The position numbers were made by a program, and so were the translations under genes. Below are positions 21,001 through 28,040 of a stretch of DNA of 64,000 nt, one piece after another. How positions within the stretch are numbered: the stretch's first letter is position 1; every line of letters starts with the position of its first letter. Source of the DNA: Trematomus loennbergii (lineage: Eukaryota > Chordata > Actinopteri > Perciformes > Nototheniidae); NCBI GenBank assembly GCA_012861695.1, contig JAAOOA010000334.1, forward strand, positions 248,001 to 312,000. The letters run 5' to 3'. The notes beneath the pieces are model-generated. The model saw only the letters and a list, made by a program, of their open reading frames with translations. It was not told where the DNA came from and searched no databases.

Positions 21001-23848
21001 TGATGTATGACGTCACCCAAAACACGTGGGTTAGCCCCTCCCCACTATGAAGGCACAACTTAACAGGTATAAACTCTGTATAATAAAATATATATATATA
21101 TCAATATCTATAACTTTGGGGCCTTTTCTACAACATGTGTCCCCTCTTCTTCATGTCTCTTCTACATCAACATGTGTCCCCTCTTCTTCATGTCTCTTCT
21201 TCATCAACATGTGTCCCCTCTTCCTCATGTCTCTTCTACATCAACATGTGTCCCCTCTTCTTCATGTCTCTTCTACATCAACATGTGTCCCCTCTTCTTC
21301 ATGTCTCTTCTTCATCAACATGTGTCCCCTCTTCTTCATGTCTCTTCTTCATCAACATGTGTCCCCTCTTCTTCATGTCTCTTCTACATCAACATGTGTC
21401 CCCTCTTCTTCATGTCTCTTCTACATCAACATGTGTCCCCTCTTCTTCATGTCTCTTCTACATCAACATGTGTCCCCTCTTCTTCATGTCTCTTCTACAT
21501 CAACATGTGTCCCCTCTTCTTCATGTCTCTTCTACATCAACACGTGTCCCCTCTTCTTCATGTCTCTTCTTCATCAACATGTGTCCCTCTTCTTCATGTC
21601 TCTTCTACATCAACATGTGTCCCCTCTTCTTCAGTCTCTTCTACATCAACATGTGTCCCCTCTTCTTCATGTCTCTTCTACATCAACATGTGTCCCCTCT
21701 TCTTCATGTCTCTTCTACATCAACACGTGTCCCCTCTTCTTCATGTCTCTTCTTCATCAACATGTGTCCCCTCTTCTTCATGTCTCTTCTACATCAACAT
21801 GTGTCCCCTCTTCTTCATGTCTCTTCTTCATCAACATGTGTCCCCTTTTCTTCATGTCTCTTCTTCATCAACATGTGTCCCCTTTTCTTCATGTCTCTTC
21901 TACATCAACATGTGTCCCCTCTGTGGAAAGAGACTCTGAAAGTTTCAGGAACAAAGATTCTCTCTCTTTTGTCCTGATCCATTTCTATAAAAACCTGTCT
22001 GAAAATGAGCTGATCAGATTTTGGCCACTTTATGATGTCATAACGATTTGGCTTGTGTAACCATTAGCCAATCAGCAACCAAGGTTTTTTTTAAAGCTAA
22101 TGCACTTGCAGGATTCTGAATTTGTATCGTCAAGGTTGATTGCATTTGACTGTAAGTTGATTTGGATATAATCTTGTCGTGGCTTCCTTCCTTTGTTTTT
22201 CTATCAATTCCCTAGACGCCTTAAACAGACATTTTTAACTTGTTTCCTTTCCTTTATATTACTTACAGTTGAAGAGTTGCTTGGCCTTCGATGGTTTGGA
22301 TGATATTATGCGATGTGTTTACTCAAAATAAAATAACAAACTTTTACACATGCAACAAAGAAAATAGGCCTTTACAATAGTCAAAACAAAAGATGCAAAA
22401 CTCAAATGAAATAACAAACATCTTAGGTATTCTTTCTTTCTTGATAAGGCTTATAATAACTTCATAACTTAAAGGGTAATTGAACGGTTAAAAACTGTTC
22501 CTCGATGGCGTCTTTCTACCCATCTCTGTCACTTTAGAGGAGGTGCCGTGGGAATTGTTTTCTACTCTGGTTGATACAGACATCACGATTAGTTGGCCTT
22601 TCTTATAAAACAAAATACTGGCTCTAACAAATATAATGAACCATAACGCACCCTGAGCGTGTTACCTGTACGGGTTGAGGAGCAGGTTGAGTTCCTGCAG
22701 AGCTCCTAGCTTACTGAACCATCTGCGGTTGATGGCAGTCAGCTGGTTGTCGGACAGATCGAGCCGCTCCAGACTCCACAGAGAGTCAAACGCTGACGGA
22801 TGGATCTCAGACAGTCTGTTACCTGGAGGAAAGTAATATCTAGGTTTAAAAAAGATCAGACATTTCGGAAAAAAATTTGATCCGGAGTTCGCTGATTATT
22901 AGTGGTTATCATGATGTGATTTCTTACTATTTCCCTCTTCAAACATCACAATCAGGCATGGATCTTTGGTCAACACTATACTTGGCATTTCATTGGCCAT
23001 TGGTCATTGGTCATTGGTCATTGGTCATTGCCAAAGACGCAAAACGAAGCAGAAATCAAGGTTTGATGCTCTCAAATTGTAAAACCCATCAAAGATTCAA
23101 AGGCGTTATTGTTATATGCACTACAGCTACAAACACTTTCTCACATTTCTCCTAGTGGGCGTGTTTTGTAGCGCGTTTGCACCTGTCGGCCACTATAGAT
23201 ATCTCCTAGGCTTCTCCAACAATGCTATATATACAATATACTTAACATAAAAAAGGAGTATAGTGCAAGTAAAATGCAGGGATATATAGATCCCTTGCAG
23301 ATTTTATAAGTTTGCCCACTTACAAACAAATGAACAATCTATATGTTATTATATTATTATATATATAGGTTTAATTTAACAGTGAGAGTAAGAATATCAA
23401 AAAGAAAATCCAGAAATGGACATTATACAAAAGATACAAATTGATTTGCATTTAACTCTGGGAAATAAGTATACACGGTATATAATAAAAATAATAATAA
23501 TAGATTACATTTCTATAAGGCCGCTTTACATGGTGAACAAACAAACAAACACAAACCAAAAAGGGCAAATAATAAGGTGAAACAAATGAAGTATGCTTCA
23601 ACTTTACGGTGTAGAATCAGAATCAGCAGTTTCTCGTGTCCCGTCAGGTCGCCGCCGGTCACCACGGCGATGTCGTTGAAGGAAAGGTCAAACGTCAGGG
23701 CGCGGTCTGTTACCGTGGGAACAAGCGTGTATCCTGCGTGGGAGCAGTTGCAGGCGAGTCGAGGGTCGCAGCGATCGCAGGACGACCTTTGACCTCGACA
23801 CATGGCGAATGAGAGGAAGAGGAGGAGGTAGAGGTTGGTCAACAGCTC
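1..23848 (-). CDS. tlr2: Toll-like receptor 2, partial (signal peptide and N-terminal LRR ectodomain; 3' end outside window)
   Basis: TLR2 is a plasma-membrane receptor for bacterial lipopeptides that signals through a cytoplasmic TIR domain. Seven coding exons are visible in transcription order: 23848-23608, 22822-22666, 12157-12008, 10974-10774, 9347-9225, 7928-7778 and 1070-906. All have GT-AG borders, and the phases chain without a break (1,2,2,2,2,0,0), giving 396 codons. Exon 1 encodes a signal peptide starting MELLTNLYLLLFLSF and the Cys-rich N-terminal cap (SCDRCDPRLACNCS). Exon 2 has LRRs (LWSLERLDLSDNQL). The last visible exon carries VFVMPC and LQYLDLSDNLL, which match the central TLR2 ectodomain. 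The remaining LRRs, membrane segment and TIR would lie left of base 1. Multi-exon tlr2 is known from other percomorphs, whereas mammalian TLR2 has one coding exon. Transposons swell the introns. Homology is judged from remembered family features, and the phase continuity makes the model strong. Confidence 0.88.
60..140 (+). repeat. LINE-type 3' tail fragment
   Basis: The segment with TTGGCCAGGTCGCTCTGGAA and TACCTGGTTAAATAAAGG resembles the 3' end of a common teleost non-LTR retrotransposon. No coding sequence is left. The family was assigned from memory of similar tails. Confidence 0.45.
238..430 (+). repeat. High-copy teleost interspersed repeat (ATATAGCGCTTT type)
   Basis: A stretch with GGACTGTACTTATATAGCGC, a TTGCCCAAGGATACGTCGAC block and a CTTCTGATTGAAAGACGA block has the order of a very common fish repeat. 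Shorter relatives are visible near 28990-29050 and 57965-58010. No gene lies in this part of the tlr2 intron. Confidence 0.5.
435..645 (+). repeat. Interspersed repeat related to 23085-23290 and 38945-39120
   Basis: A segment with 'attcaaggctttta', 'gtagaaatgtcaatgaaat', 'ggctcctccaaca', 'gcaaca' and 'agtctatatacaagtaa' recurs in the same order at 38945-39120, and in weaker form at 23085-23290. It is probably a LINE 3'-end or SINE-like repeat. The superfamily was not resolved. Confidence 0.5.
680..840 (-). repeat. Inverted partial copy of the repeat at 9481-10290
   Basis: Bases 745-840 are the reverse complement of 9481-9570, sharing 'attctgggcaatgaacatt' and 'gatctaaagtgtttccaag'. Bases 680-730 match the reverse complement of about 10235-10290, sharing 'tatcccttgtggaac'. 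The copy here is internally deleted. Both copies lie in tlr2 introns in opposite orientation. Confidence 0.6.
1135..1800 (-). repeat. AGTACTT-rich interspersed repeat with a short 37-bp minisatellite
   Basis: Starts 'ggcaaaagtacacacatcct' and is dense in AAGTAGAAGTAC. Bases 1545-1745 hold about five copies of a 37-bp unit (ATGTAAGAAGTAGAAAGTAC then AGGTATTTGTGTTCAAC). The reverse complement of the same element, with a far larger array of the same unit, is at 39711-41487 inside fgb. Confidence 0.7.
1932..2122 (+). repeat. DIRS left inverted terminal repeat
   Basis: It pairs with 6478-6660 as an inverted repeat. Shared blocks include 'ctactggactctatgggta', 'ccggccaatcggggcgagcc' and 'cagtatataaggcggct'. 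The TATATAAG at about 2073 may be part of an internal promoter, which is inference. Confidence 0.85.
2176..2780 (+). pseudogene. DIRS gag-like remnant
   Basis: An ATG at 2176 opens a frame with a Cys-rich start (RPCPTCLGLIAGTNLHHLC), in the position where fish DIRS gag proteins carry a short Cys/His motif. The frame then breaks into short pieces in all three frames up to about 2780. Placement right after the left terminal repeat supports gag, but sequence similarity alone is weak. Confidence 0.35.
2821..3830 (+). repeat. Tandem segmental repeats inside the DIRS element (four decaying copies)
   Basis: Four copies start near 2821, 3171, 3412 and 3626. Each contains AGTGATRTGTGTGTG, then AACGATTGCATTTATCCCAG, AGTCATCTCTCTCCACA and CCGCGGTGCGTTCA. 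The period shortens along the array (about 350, 241, 214 bp). It occupies the place expected for gag/RT coding sequence. Confidence 0.75.
3930..4690 (+). pseudogene. DIRS reverse transcriptase/RNase H 3' remnant
   Basis: Short pieces in shifting frames read ARSREWAILHTAQLTLHLTK (3970-4033), then VEYLGVMLDAGRLRVTL (about 4090-4145), then ALIIMQTLGLMTAAHSVVP (about 4210-4270). This is the order seen in the RT thumb/RNase H part of fish DIRS polyproteins. Frameshifts separate the pieces, and the catalytic palm with its YxDD-type motif is absent. Confidence 0.65.
4795..5847 (+). CDS. DIRS tyrosine recombinase (350 aa, intact frame)
   Basis: This DNA-breaking-rejoining enzyme would integrate circular cDNA without a DDE integrase. 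One uninterrupted frame covers the whole domain. An N-terminal SAM-like part lies at residues about 15-110 (with TYLQILVDRGLAHSTIKVY). The catalytic part has a first Arg in SAKRVSELTAL (about residue 164), an HxxR box in AHSTRAVAVS (about 303) and a nucleophile Tyr in PFIKCYLLDM (about 333). It lies in the usual DIRS position, 3' of the RT. The intact frame contrasts with the broken upstream RT. A start upstream in the lost polyprotein is possible, so the ATG at 4795 is only the first available one. Confidence 0.85.
   Translation: MAPERDRLRQVGLSDNVIQTIQAARAESTTACYRPKWAGFRRWCEGRSLEPLSCTLGSILTYLQILVDRGLAHSTIKVYAAAISSCHEGFGGRSAFSQPLMTRFLQGVRRQRPVVHASAPQWDLPLVLEALVTEPFEPLELSSLVALSWKTALLLALTSAKRVSELTALSVHPSCLLIRGDRSGATLRPNHSFTPKSIRSSFRSRAIQLGGFNLPPHIGAREAKLHLLCPVRALACYVERTAAIRRTEQLFVCFGDGVAGKALSKKRLTGWLCRCITHAYGRAGRALPTGVRAHSTRAVAVSTALFSGVSVEDICTAASWSTPGPFIKCYLLDMSGSFSSSVLAEATHDW
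6350..6446 (+). repeat. DIRS internal complementary region
   Basis: Bases 6350-6393 are the reverse complement of the outer left end (about 1931-1977, 'ctactggactctatgggt'). Bases 6396-6446 are the reverse complement of the outer right end ('gttacaatacgtaacccc', about 6640-6690). In DIRS elements this region templates the junction of the circular intermediate. Confidence 0.8.
6478..6660 (-). repeat. DIRS right inverted terminal repeat
   Basis: Reverse complement of 1932-2122, with small differences near the inner end and outside 'gggctccgcc'. It is followed by a unique right end (6657-6690) that is repeated in the internal complementary region. Confidence 0.85.
6988..7715 (+). repeat. Minisatellite array A, 37-bp unit, about 19-20 copies
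   Basis: The unit is GAAGAAGAGGGGACACATGT followed by TGATGTAGAAGAGACAT. Rare variants have TGACGTAG, TGATGAAG or single-base deletions. The same sequence occurs once near the right end of the non-expanded MITE copies (30190-30220, 33610-33640), which shows where the array came from. It lies in the tlr2 intron between exons 6 and 7. Confidence 0.95.
8165..9185 (+). mobile_element. L2/Rex-like LINE ORF2 3' fragment with internal 55-bp tandem array
   Basis: The translation contains RLDYCNGVFTGL and LQLIQNAAARVLT, typical of the C-terminal end of L2/Rex1-type reverse transcriptases, then a 3' region ending near 'ctatataaacaaactcgctt'. Bases about 8270-8705 hold about eight copies of a 55-bp unit (ACACTAAGAAAGTGGATCAG..., TTCTGAAGTCTTTACACTGG). 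An inverse copy of the same 3' region is at 41487-41790. Lies in a tlr2 intron. Confidence 0.7.
9481..10290 (+). repeat. Unclassified interspersed repeat, longer copy
   Basis: Its two ends match the inverted copy at 680-840. The middle is A/T-rich with an A/T run at 10105-10170. No coding potential and no clear terminal inverted repeats were found. Confidence 0.4.
11178..11202 (+). repeat. Short interstitial telomere-like repeat
   Basis: Three TTAGGG units in a row lie inside a tlr2 intron. The run is too short to imply a chromosome fusion. Confidence 0.8.
12245..14326 (-). repeat. Minisatellite array B, left part, 37-bp unit, about 56 copies
   Basis: Reverse complement of the array-A unit (CATGTCTCTTCTACATCAAC then ATGTGTCCCCTCTTCTT). 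It continues after the BEL insertion at 21133. Every frame on the plus strand is open, because the unit has no stop codon and 37 = 1 mod 3. The resulting long frames are not genes. Confidence 0.95.
14327..14709 (-). repeat. BEL 3' LTR
   Basis: 383 bp from TGTAGTGGAGAG to CCTTTTCTACA on the plus strand. Adjacent at 14710-14720 is GCCGCCCACAAA, read on the minus strand as a purine-rich TTTGTGGGCGGC, the likely polypurine tract. Confidence 0.93.
14764..16398 (-). CDS. BEL/Pao integrase and C-terminal DUF5641 part of pol
   Basis: A 544-codon frame; its true coding part starts after a frame change near 16195. It contains the H2C2 zinc-binding region ending CADCQRW (residue about 201). The catalytic core has Asp in GMDCFGPF (about 236), Asp in FSDQGTNF (about 298) and Glu in EVEGILNSKP (about 383), followed by the C-terminal VVMIADPHLPRALWPIG block typical of BEL elements. 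It would insert cDNA into the genome. Its frame differs from the RT frame by one missing base, so it is not an independent gene. The first about 65 residues are out-of-frame reading. Confidence 0.88.
   Translation of the reverse strand: MEPGTPLSPAESRLVARGSSRSQNRRCLRAAQVHFLWSHRSSIKSAYCRPQSSQLLEGVAGGDSVGAAGAAKSNDPPTAEDFRQAERLILQRVQRDSFPQECSLLKAGKPVLRSSRLLTLSPELDESGELIHVGGRLRRAEDLEPTALHPIILDPGHWMTKLLIQDFDSRLHHPGPERVFAELRRSFWILRGREAVRRYQHSCADCQRWRARPAVPKMADLPAARLRLFKPPFFSTGMDCFGPFQVKVGRRLEKRWGIIFKCLTTRAVYLDLLTAISSDAFLMALRRFIARRGTPAELFSDQGTNFKGGERELSEAFKDMAPDLQQILAPQKIAFHFNPPAAPHFGGVWEREIRSVKSALYATVGAQPVPEEVLSTVLTEVEGILNSKPLGYVSSDASDPDPVTPNVLLMGRPDGSLPQVVYPESELISRRRWKHSQVLADHFWARFMRLYLPSLQARQKWQATPADIKEDAVVMIADPHLPRALWPIGTVVKTHPSSDGHIRSADVKIKERVYTRPVARLVVLPALPSGAYEDSSTPAITSKP
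16134..19850 (-). CDS. BEL/Pao gag-pol core: gag C-terminus, protease, reverse transcriptase, RNase H
   Basis: A 1,238-codon uninterrupted frame. Residues about 65-175 are DUF1759-type gag. Zinc knuckles follow at about 283-345 (CPYCNNEDHYLSQC, CWRC...C, CGLCQGKH). A DUF1758 aspartic protease has AILDDGSERTMLL (about 405). RT has ISGDIKGMFHQVRL (about 757) and the BEL-type active site YVDN (about 830) instead of YMDD. RNase H has IFCDASEEAYGS (about 1016), LELCAAL and WSDSTTVLTWL (about 1090). The true polyprotein begins upstream in other frames at 20708. The methionine at 19850 is internal. Confidence 0.9.
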   Translation of the reverse strand: MAPTEPKYQVYGGHRSEHSSNPVPPPQPHPHRSWTQPLPSRPALISEPGYHGPRPTIRNFSSRDPSEFARLKISLENLLPPSATELFKYQVLVDHLQLEEARLIADAYLNSPTPFSDTMAALNDKFGQPHQIALKRIAAVMDSPDIKRGDVAAFEKFALQIQSLVGMLRTIGSEGEVELQCGSHVARLLSKLPPEQRADFRRCMFSQGSRTHNLIDLAEWLKYESWCQDSEGQLAVKGSWESSSRPEGRQGKHHTTVLHGAKDTWKKPDSQVPGNSFKGNKSKPYCPYCNNEDHYLSQCTAVTKLNKEQLTAWIRTNKRCWRCARPHQAAQCNLKKTCGLCQGKHLQVLHDVNLRPPKETDSAPTSQNHGPRATTEVLYLDRPAEGSQVLLKVVKVRIHYKDRFINTYAILDDGSERTMLLPEAVEKLGVQGTPEDLPLRTIRQDVQTLRGASVSFSISSPAKPKTRFKITGAFTTAHIGLADHTYPMEQLREKYKHLIGLPIRTLTNAKPLLLLGSDHPHLVTPIEPVRLGPKGGPAAIHTRLGWTLQGPASVVYHLAQPQQCLFTSVSPQVSELMKHVEMLWQVDTLPFRSEKLVTRSREDQEAIGILETKTIRVQVNDILRYATPLLRRKDMPLLQATKEAVMHSLRSIERRLAKNPMQAEAYKVEMEKLIKAGSVIKCYPEVPVEKGRESWYIPHHMVSHNGKNRLVFNCSFQYRGQNLNDYLLPGPTLGASLLGVLLRFREHAVAISGDIKGMFHQVRLLPEDRDLLRFVWRDSSQDPPAVYEWQVLPFGTTCSPCCATFALQRHVIDHSQPDEEVRTSVEKCFYVDNCLQSVPTIAEARHLVDKLRAILASAGFELRQWASNQPEVISHLPEESRSTSVELWLAQNKTDVPESTLGLSWLFQKDILGYKHRPVDYGEITMRNIYKVLASQYDPLGFILPYTTRAKILVRHLWDKHRGWDDPLLPQELLRQWKVWEEELQVLPQVNLPRPYLPKEVDISALQREVHIFCDASEEAYGSVAYLRTTDRHGVVYLSFLMARSRVAPKRFHSMPRLELCAALTGAQLSQVLARELTINIDRTILWSDSTTVLTWLKSESCRFKVFVGARVAEIQELTDRKDWRYVDSARNSADDVTRGKKLKELIETNRWSQGPPFLLLSPDSWPEDPAVHKTEDASELRKSTFCGVTAVASSQPIADPSHPNSWKELLEVTVLELQGRPNPTTPLLLKTSVKLSG
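19930..20708 (-). CDS. BEL/Pao gag N-terminal part, broken into three frames
   Basis: The likely polyprotein start is the ATG at 20708 (MEPLPGYEAYGARPRRQTR), 42 bp inside the LTR boundary. Reading continues in frame until about 20475, then in a second frame (FPEREPRDRFREYSTHLP) to about 20290, then in a third (SSDIGELKALRADMRQLVDT, heptad-like) to about 19930, where it joins the 1,238-codon frame. Each change equals one missing base. This is the gag matrix-like region with a coiled coil. Confidence 0.7.
20729..20745 (-). other. BEL primer-binding site, complementary to tRNA-Tyr
   Basis: On the minus strand, TGGTCCTTCGAGCCGGA begins four bases inside the 5' LTR. Its complement, TCCGGCTCGAAGGACCA, is the 3' end of vertebrate tRNA-Tyr including CCA (established tRNA sequence, recalled). 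Seventeen bases match. Confidence 0.8.
20750..21132 (-). repeat. BEL 5' LTR (promoter LTR)
   Basis: Same 383 bp as 14327-14709, as far as I can read. On the minus strand a TATATATTTTATTATAC block near 21090-21075 could serve as the TATA region. Confidence 0.93.
21133..21925 (-). repeat. Minisatellite array B, right part, about 21 copies
   Basis: Same 37-bp unit and orientation as 12245-14326, starting with the duplicated ACATG. Variant units with CACGTG or CTTCATCAAC are interspersed in both parts. Together with the left part, the pre-insertion array was about 2.9 kb. Confidence 0.95.
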
Positions 23849-24224
23849 CATTCTGCAGAGAGGTCAAACAAAAGAGGTTAATAAAGGGGTGCAAGGATGA
23901 CCTTTTGCTGCGTTGGACACTTAAAAAATAGTTCTCTATCTGTGTTTTTTTTTTTTATGTATTCACCATGACATCAAGTCAAATTCCTCGTGTGGAGGAA
24001 ATTCCACACAAAAACAGAAACAACCTGTTTGGCAAGAAATGAACAAACAATAGATGTTTAAAGCAACGTTATTGTTGTTGTTGTTTAATAAAGTCAATAA
24101 AAGTCAAAAAGCATTTAACAGAGTTAATCTATTTCAGCTGAAAGGACAGAGTCTCTAAACCAAACAGTTCGTACAAGTCCTGACAACATATAACAGAAAA
24201 TACAAACACTTTATACACTACAGA

Positions 24225-24640
24225 AGGAGGGAAGGGGAAGTTCCTCAGCAAGCACGTTTACATTACAGGAAGTGTGGACCAGATGGTTGAAAAGTACATA
24301 CAGCTATGCAATATACATTACAGGAAGTGTGGAACAGACGGTTGAAACATACATTATAGGAAAACATTTGTCCAGACGGTTGAAACTCACATACATGTTA
24401 ATTACAAACCAATGGTTATTAATAACTGTGTAATATATACCTGGCTGCTAAATCCTCAGAACTGTTACAAGGTGTGTATTTTGTATTTTGTAAATGGTGT
24501 AACTTGCTGCTGTTAAATACCAACCAACTATGTGCAATATGTGCTAGATAAGCAATATATATAGATGCCGTTAATAACTGTGTAATATATACCTGGCTGC
24601 TAAATCCTCAGAACTGTTACAGGATGTGAATTTTTTTTAA
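24225..24640 (+). repeat. Small local duplications upstream of tlr2 coding exon 1
   Basis: 'acattacaggaagtgtgga' occurs at about 24262 and 24314 with a degenerate third copy. A block containing 'ctggctgctaaatcctcaga' and 'actgttaca' is duplicated at about 24440-24470 and 24592-24620. No gene was recognised from 23900 to 26230 apart from these and an ATTGTG run at 24798-24823. Confidence 0.6.
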
Positions 24641-26230
24641 ATTATGTAACTTTTTATTTTTTATTATATATGTTTTAATTATATCATAACTTTTTTTTAA
24701 ATACATATCACATATTTAACATTATGTAACATTAAGCGGTGTGTGGCTCTTTTTCCTGCTGTAACTACGCAAATGTCCCCTCCGTGGGACCAATACAGGT
24801 ATTGTGATTGTGATTGTGATTGTAGAGACAGCCTGTTGTCTGTTCTAAGGACGTGGAAATTAGAGGCTCGATGTGAATTCAAACCGTGGGAAATAAACGG
24901 AGAATGAAGTTACAGTAATGCTTATGATTAAATGAGATTAGTGAGACATTTCTACAACTCCTCGTACGTGTCAACCCTAAGGCAGCATCTCCCTGGTCCA
25001 ATGGGATTTCCCAACTCATTTCCCGGTTTGAGAACTCATTCCTGCACCACTCTATAATCTGTCCTTATTTTAAAAAGCTATTGTAACACTGTAATCTGAT
25101 GTTATGTAACTGTAAGGGAATACAGTTACCTTTTTTATGTTTTGGTGTCCTGATAATCCTGTTAAATGTAATCCATTACTCCTGACTGACGGAAACATGA
25201 CAAAAGTGAACGAAACTCTGGGAGGAACTGTGATTTAAAGAAAGAGGAAGTCTTTAAAGTTTTATTATGACTTTCAAAAAGCCTTTATTTAAATACAACG
25301 GCTTTACGAGAGGTACACTCTGCGCCGTTAGATTGAAGCCTTGGGACCTTACATGTGATTTCCCCTTTTCTGTCTCCTATGTTCTACACGTCAAAAAACT
25401 CACAAACACCAAGAAATACAATTCTATATTTTCAGTTTACGTTGCCCCTGGTAACGGCAGCATTACAGCTCTTAACCCTTATGGTATAAAACTTGGAAGA
25501 AGAAACTAAAAAAAAGAAAAATCCTTCCATCACTTTTTTAAATTCATGTTGTTTTTTTCAAGCATTCAAGTTAATGAGAAACTGATGTTCGTTATGAGGC
25601 TGAGTTATTCCTTTTAGTGAACGCTGCGCATGTTTCCTCAAGTTGCTGAATGTTCTCTAAATGCTGTATGTGTTGTCAAGTTGCTGAAGATGTTTCTTCA
25701 TGTGGACAGGAACATTTGATCTTGTACTCTTTTTTACAATTGTTTTTAGTAGTACTATTAATAAGAAATATGAACAGAACTACGCCTACAGTACATTGCA
25801 TACAGCGCACACACACTGTGAATTAAATAAGATATTTAACTAGCACTTATTATGTAATATTAATACAAAATAAGAATACATTTACCATTTTATGTGGAAA
25901 TTGAATAAAACGATTGCACATTGGGTCAAGGAAGTCAAGGATCAACCCAAAACATTTAAAAATATTATTAATTTTATAATTTATTGAAGGTATAGCGTTA
26001 AAATCTGCCTTCACCAGAACCAGGGGGTGAACACTTTTTATTTAGGTCTATACAAATGTGAATCAATGCAACAGTTTGACAAAGCAGTGCAGCGACACGT
26101 CAAAGTTAATCGTTAACCAAAAATAATGACTTCTTATCAGCAAAGGTCGACCGTAACATGGAAATATGCATTAGAAAAAAATACATTTCACGTTTCATTC
26201 AAGGATTTGATCGTAAATATGAGACTTACC

Positions 26231-26330
26231 TGATTTGTTTTGCAGAGCTGGAGCCTGAACCGCTTTAATGATTAAAATGGAGGTAAACTACTTTTTTTTT
26301 TACGAGAGAGGAAGTCGAACTCACACTGAG
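26231..26330 (-). promoter_or_regulatory. tlr2: Putative non-coding first exon and promoter region of tlr2
   Basis: The tlr2 start codon sits one base after a splice acceptor (minus-strand ctctctgcag at about 23850), so an upstream untranslated exon is required. Reading the minus strand, a near-perfect donor CAG|GTAAGT occurs at 26230/26229. The sequence just upstream contains a GAGGAAGT core (plus strand about 26308-26315) resembling a PU.1/ETS site, plausible for a myeloid receptor. The exon start is not defined. This is inference from splice logic only. Confidence 0.4.
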
Positions 26331-26852
26331 AAAGAGGTAGTGAGCATGAAAATCCACTTTCGGGAGGAAACCTGCATCGGTGAAGAGGCATCGGAGCATG
26401 ACGACAGTTAATAAAGAGGCCCTATTCTTCTTCTGTGGTGTTTCCTCTCCTGTAGTGTGTTCTGTAGGTTTTAGTGCATGTCAATGGTCTGCAGAGGCTA
26501 CAATTCATGTGTTCCTAAATATCAGTTTTATTCAAATTAATTGTGATAAAGTTCAACAGGACTCCAGATGTGAGCTTAGGTAATATTAAAATACTCCTTT
26601 TTAGGTCAAATAACCTCATTTTATCCAGTTAATAATAAAACAAATTTGCTTATTTATTTTCTTTTATATTATTAATTGTATCTATAATTGTATTCAATCC
26701 CCCCCTTTTTTTTAAATAATTAAAAAGAACAATTTACTTTACTTACTTATTATTTAAAATGTTGTTTAACCCATTAAATTATTATTTTTGATGGATTTGT
26801 TTTTCATTTAATTAAAAAAACGTTATCTTATAAATTAACCTTATCATATTAA

Positions 26853-27183
26853 GTGTGAGAAACCGGCTCGAGATACACTTTTTGTTATATTCCATGGAAT
26901 GCTCTTAACATCCCGATAGCAATGAATATCTGAAGTGCTTTGACAACAAATCCATAAAAAAATGTCATCTGTGGAAGCTGTAGTACTGTAAAAAGCACGA
27001 CCAATCATCTGAGCCGGCCCGGCTAAAATAACTGGATGGCCTACCTGCCTGTCAGCCTTCCATCTGTGCACAAACTTATCTCGTACCCTCATTGGTCATG
27101 TGCGCGTTCGTGTGTGTTGGAGGAGGGGCTCTGTAAGGAAGTGGCAGATTTGTTCCGGCTGTGTATTTTCAAATTCTGATCCC
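26853..27183 (+). mobile_element. TTAA-type MITE family 2, truncated copy
   Basis: Nearly identical to 59726-60050 (GAGAAACCGGCTCGAGATAC; 'agccggcccggctaaaataa'). It lacks both terminal inverted repeats. The short open frame inside it is repeated in the other copy and is not a gene. Confidence 0.8.
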
Positions 27184-27189
27184 CGTTTT

Positions 27190-28040
27190 TTGTTTTGTTT
27201 GTTTCTACTTTTTGGTTACTTCCTGGACAAGTTGCACCTTTAAAAGTAAACCGAATCATCCGCACTGAGCTCTTGTTTGCAGTGAACTGTTGGATTTATC
27301 TTAATTTATCTCTGGATTACTTTAACACTGAAAAAAACGTAGAAATGTGAAGATTTCCAGGCAAGTTCTGCAGGAATGAGGAGCGCCAATTTTCTGTGAC
27401 TTCTAAGCGGATTTGTGGTCGCTTTTTCGCGGTGTTCACTCGATTTAACTTCATTACCAGAAAGCTTAAATCCATGGGAATATAGAAATAGAACTGTCTT
27501 GTCTGTGTGTTCAGATTGGACTTAGTTATAATCCAAAATAGAGTCCGATGTTTGACGCAAATAAAACGCTTTATTCTGATTTAATGGGATTTGTCCATCT
27601 TTACAATTATTCTAACATTAAATATTGGTCAAATTGATGTTTTATCAACTTTATTATATTTCATTTGTCTTTTTCACCACGTGATGGAGCCAAACTCCAT
27701 TTAATATTTTGTGTGACAAAAAGTGTATATTAACCCTTTAATATCCAATATATTATTATCATATATTAAATTGAATAACGAAGCATACTTGATCTTTATG
27801 TAATGTCATACAATTAGAGGAGAACCCCTATTGAAATACACACAAATGATATAAAATGAACTAAAATAATCATAAATCTATATGGCAAACTTGCAGTGTA
27901 GATGTATGATTATTTATTTTAAAAGTATTCATATATCATAAAACTTTCTTTACCATTTTTATGTTATATTTCGTCTGTGACAAATGTTACGGACCCATTT
28001 CAGTACATCTTGTTTTCACCTCATGTATTTATTGTATATA
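27190..28040. other. Gene-free A/T-rich stretch
   Basis: No open frame, splice-flanked exon or repeat was recognised between the MITE and the AGTACTT repeat. Confidence 0.5.

Larger units (their letters stand above)
14327..21132 (-). mobile_element. BEL/Pao LTR retrotransposon, young insertion
   Basis: Two 383-bp LTRs (14327-14709 and 20750-21132), which I read as identical, start TG and end CA. They flank a gag-pol region on the minus strand. The host sequence ACATG is duplicated on both sides (14322-14326 and 21133-21137), a 5-bp target duplication typical of BEL. The insert cuts a minisatellite array. The domain order gag(DUF1759) - zinc knuckles - aspartic protease - RT - RNase H - integrase - DUF5641 is that of BEL/Pao. 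Confidence 0.95.
12219..22097 (-). mobile_element. MITE copy 2 with expanded minisatellite, split by a BEL/Pao insertion
   Basis: Starts TAAAGGTCACCTAGCATGC. After the array, 21925-22097 gives the reverse complement of the array-A flank (6840-6990), including GAGACTCTGAAAGTTTCAGG, 'tatgatgtcataacga' and 'agccaatcagcaaccaagg'. It is therefore the same element as copy 1 in opposite orientation, truncated at its far end. Lies between tlr2 exons 2 and 3. Confidence 0.75.

Noticed and set aside
26844..27092. 82-residue minus-strand frame, repeated at 59690-59968
   Set aside because: Conserved only because both are copies of the same MITE; there is no start context or domain.
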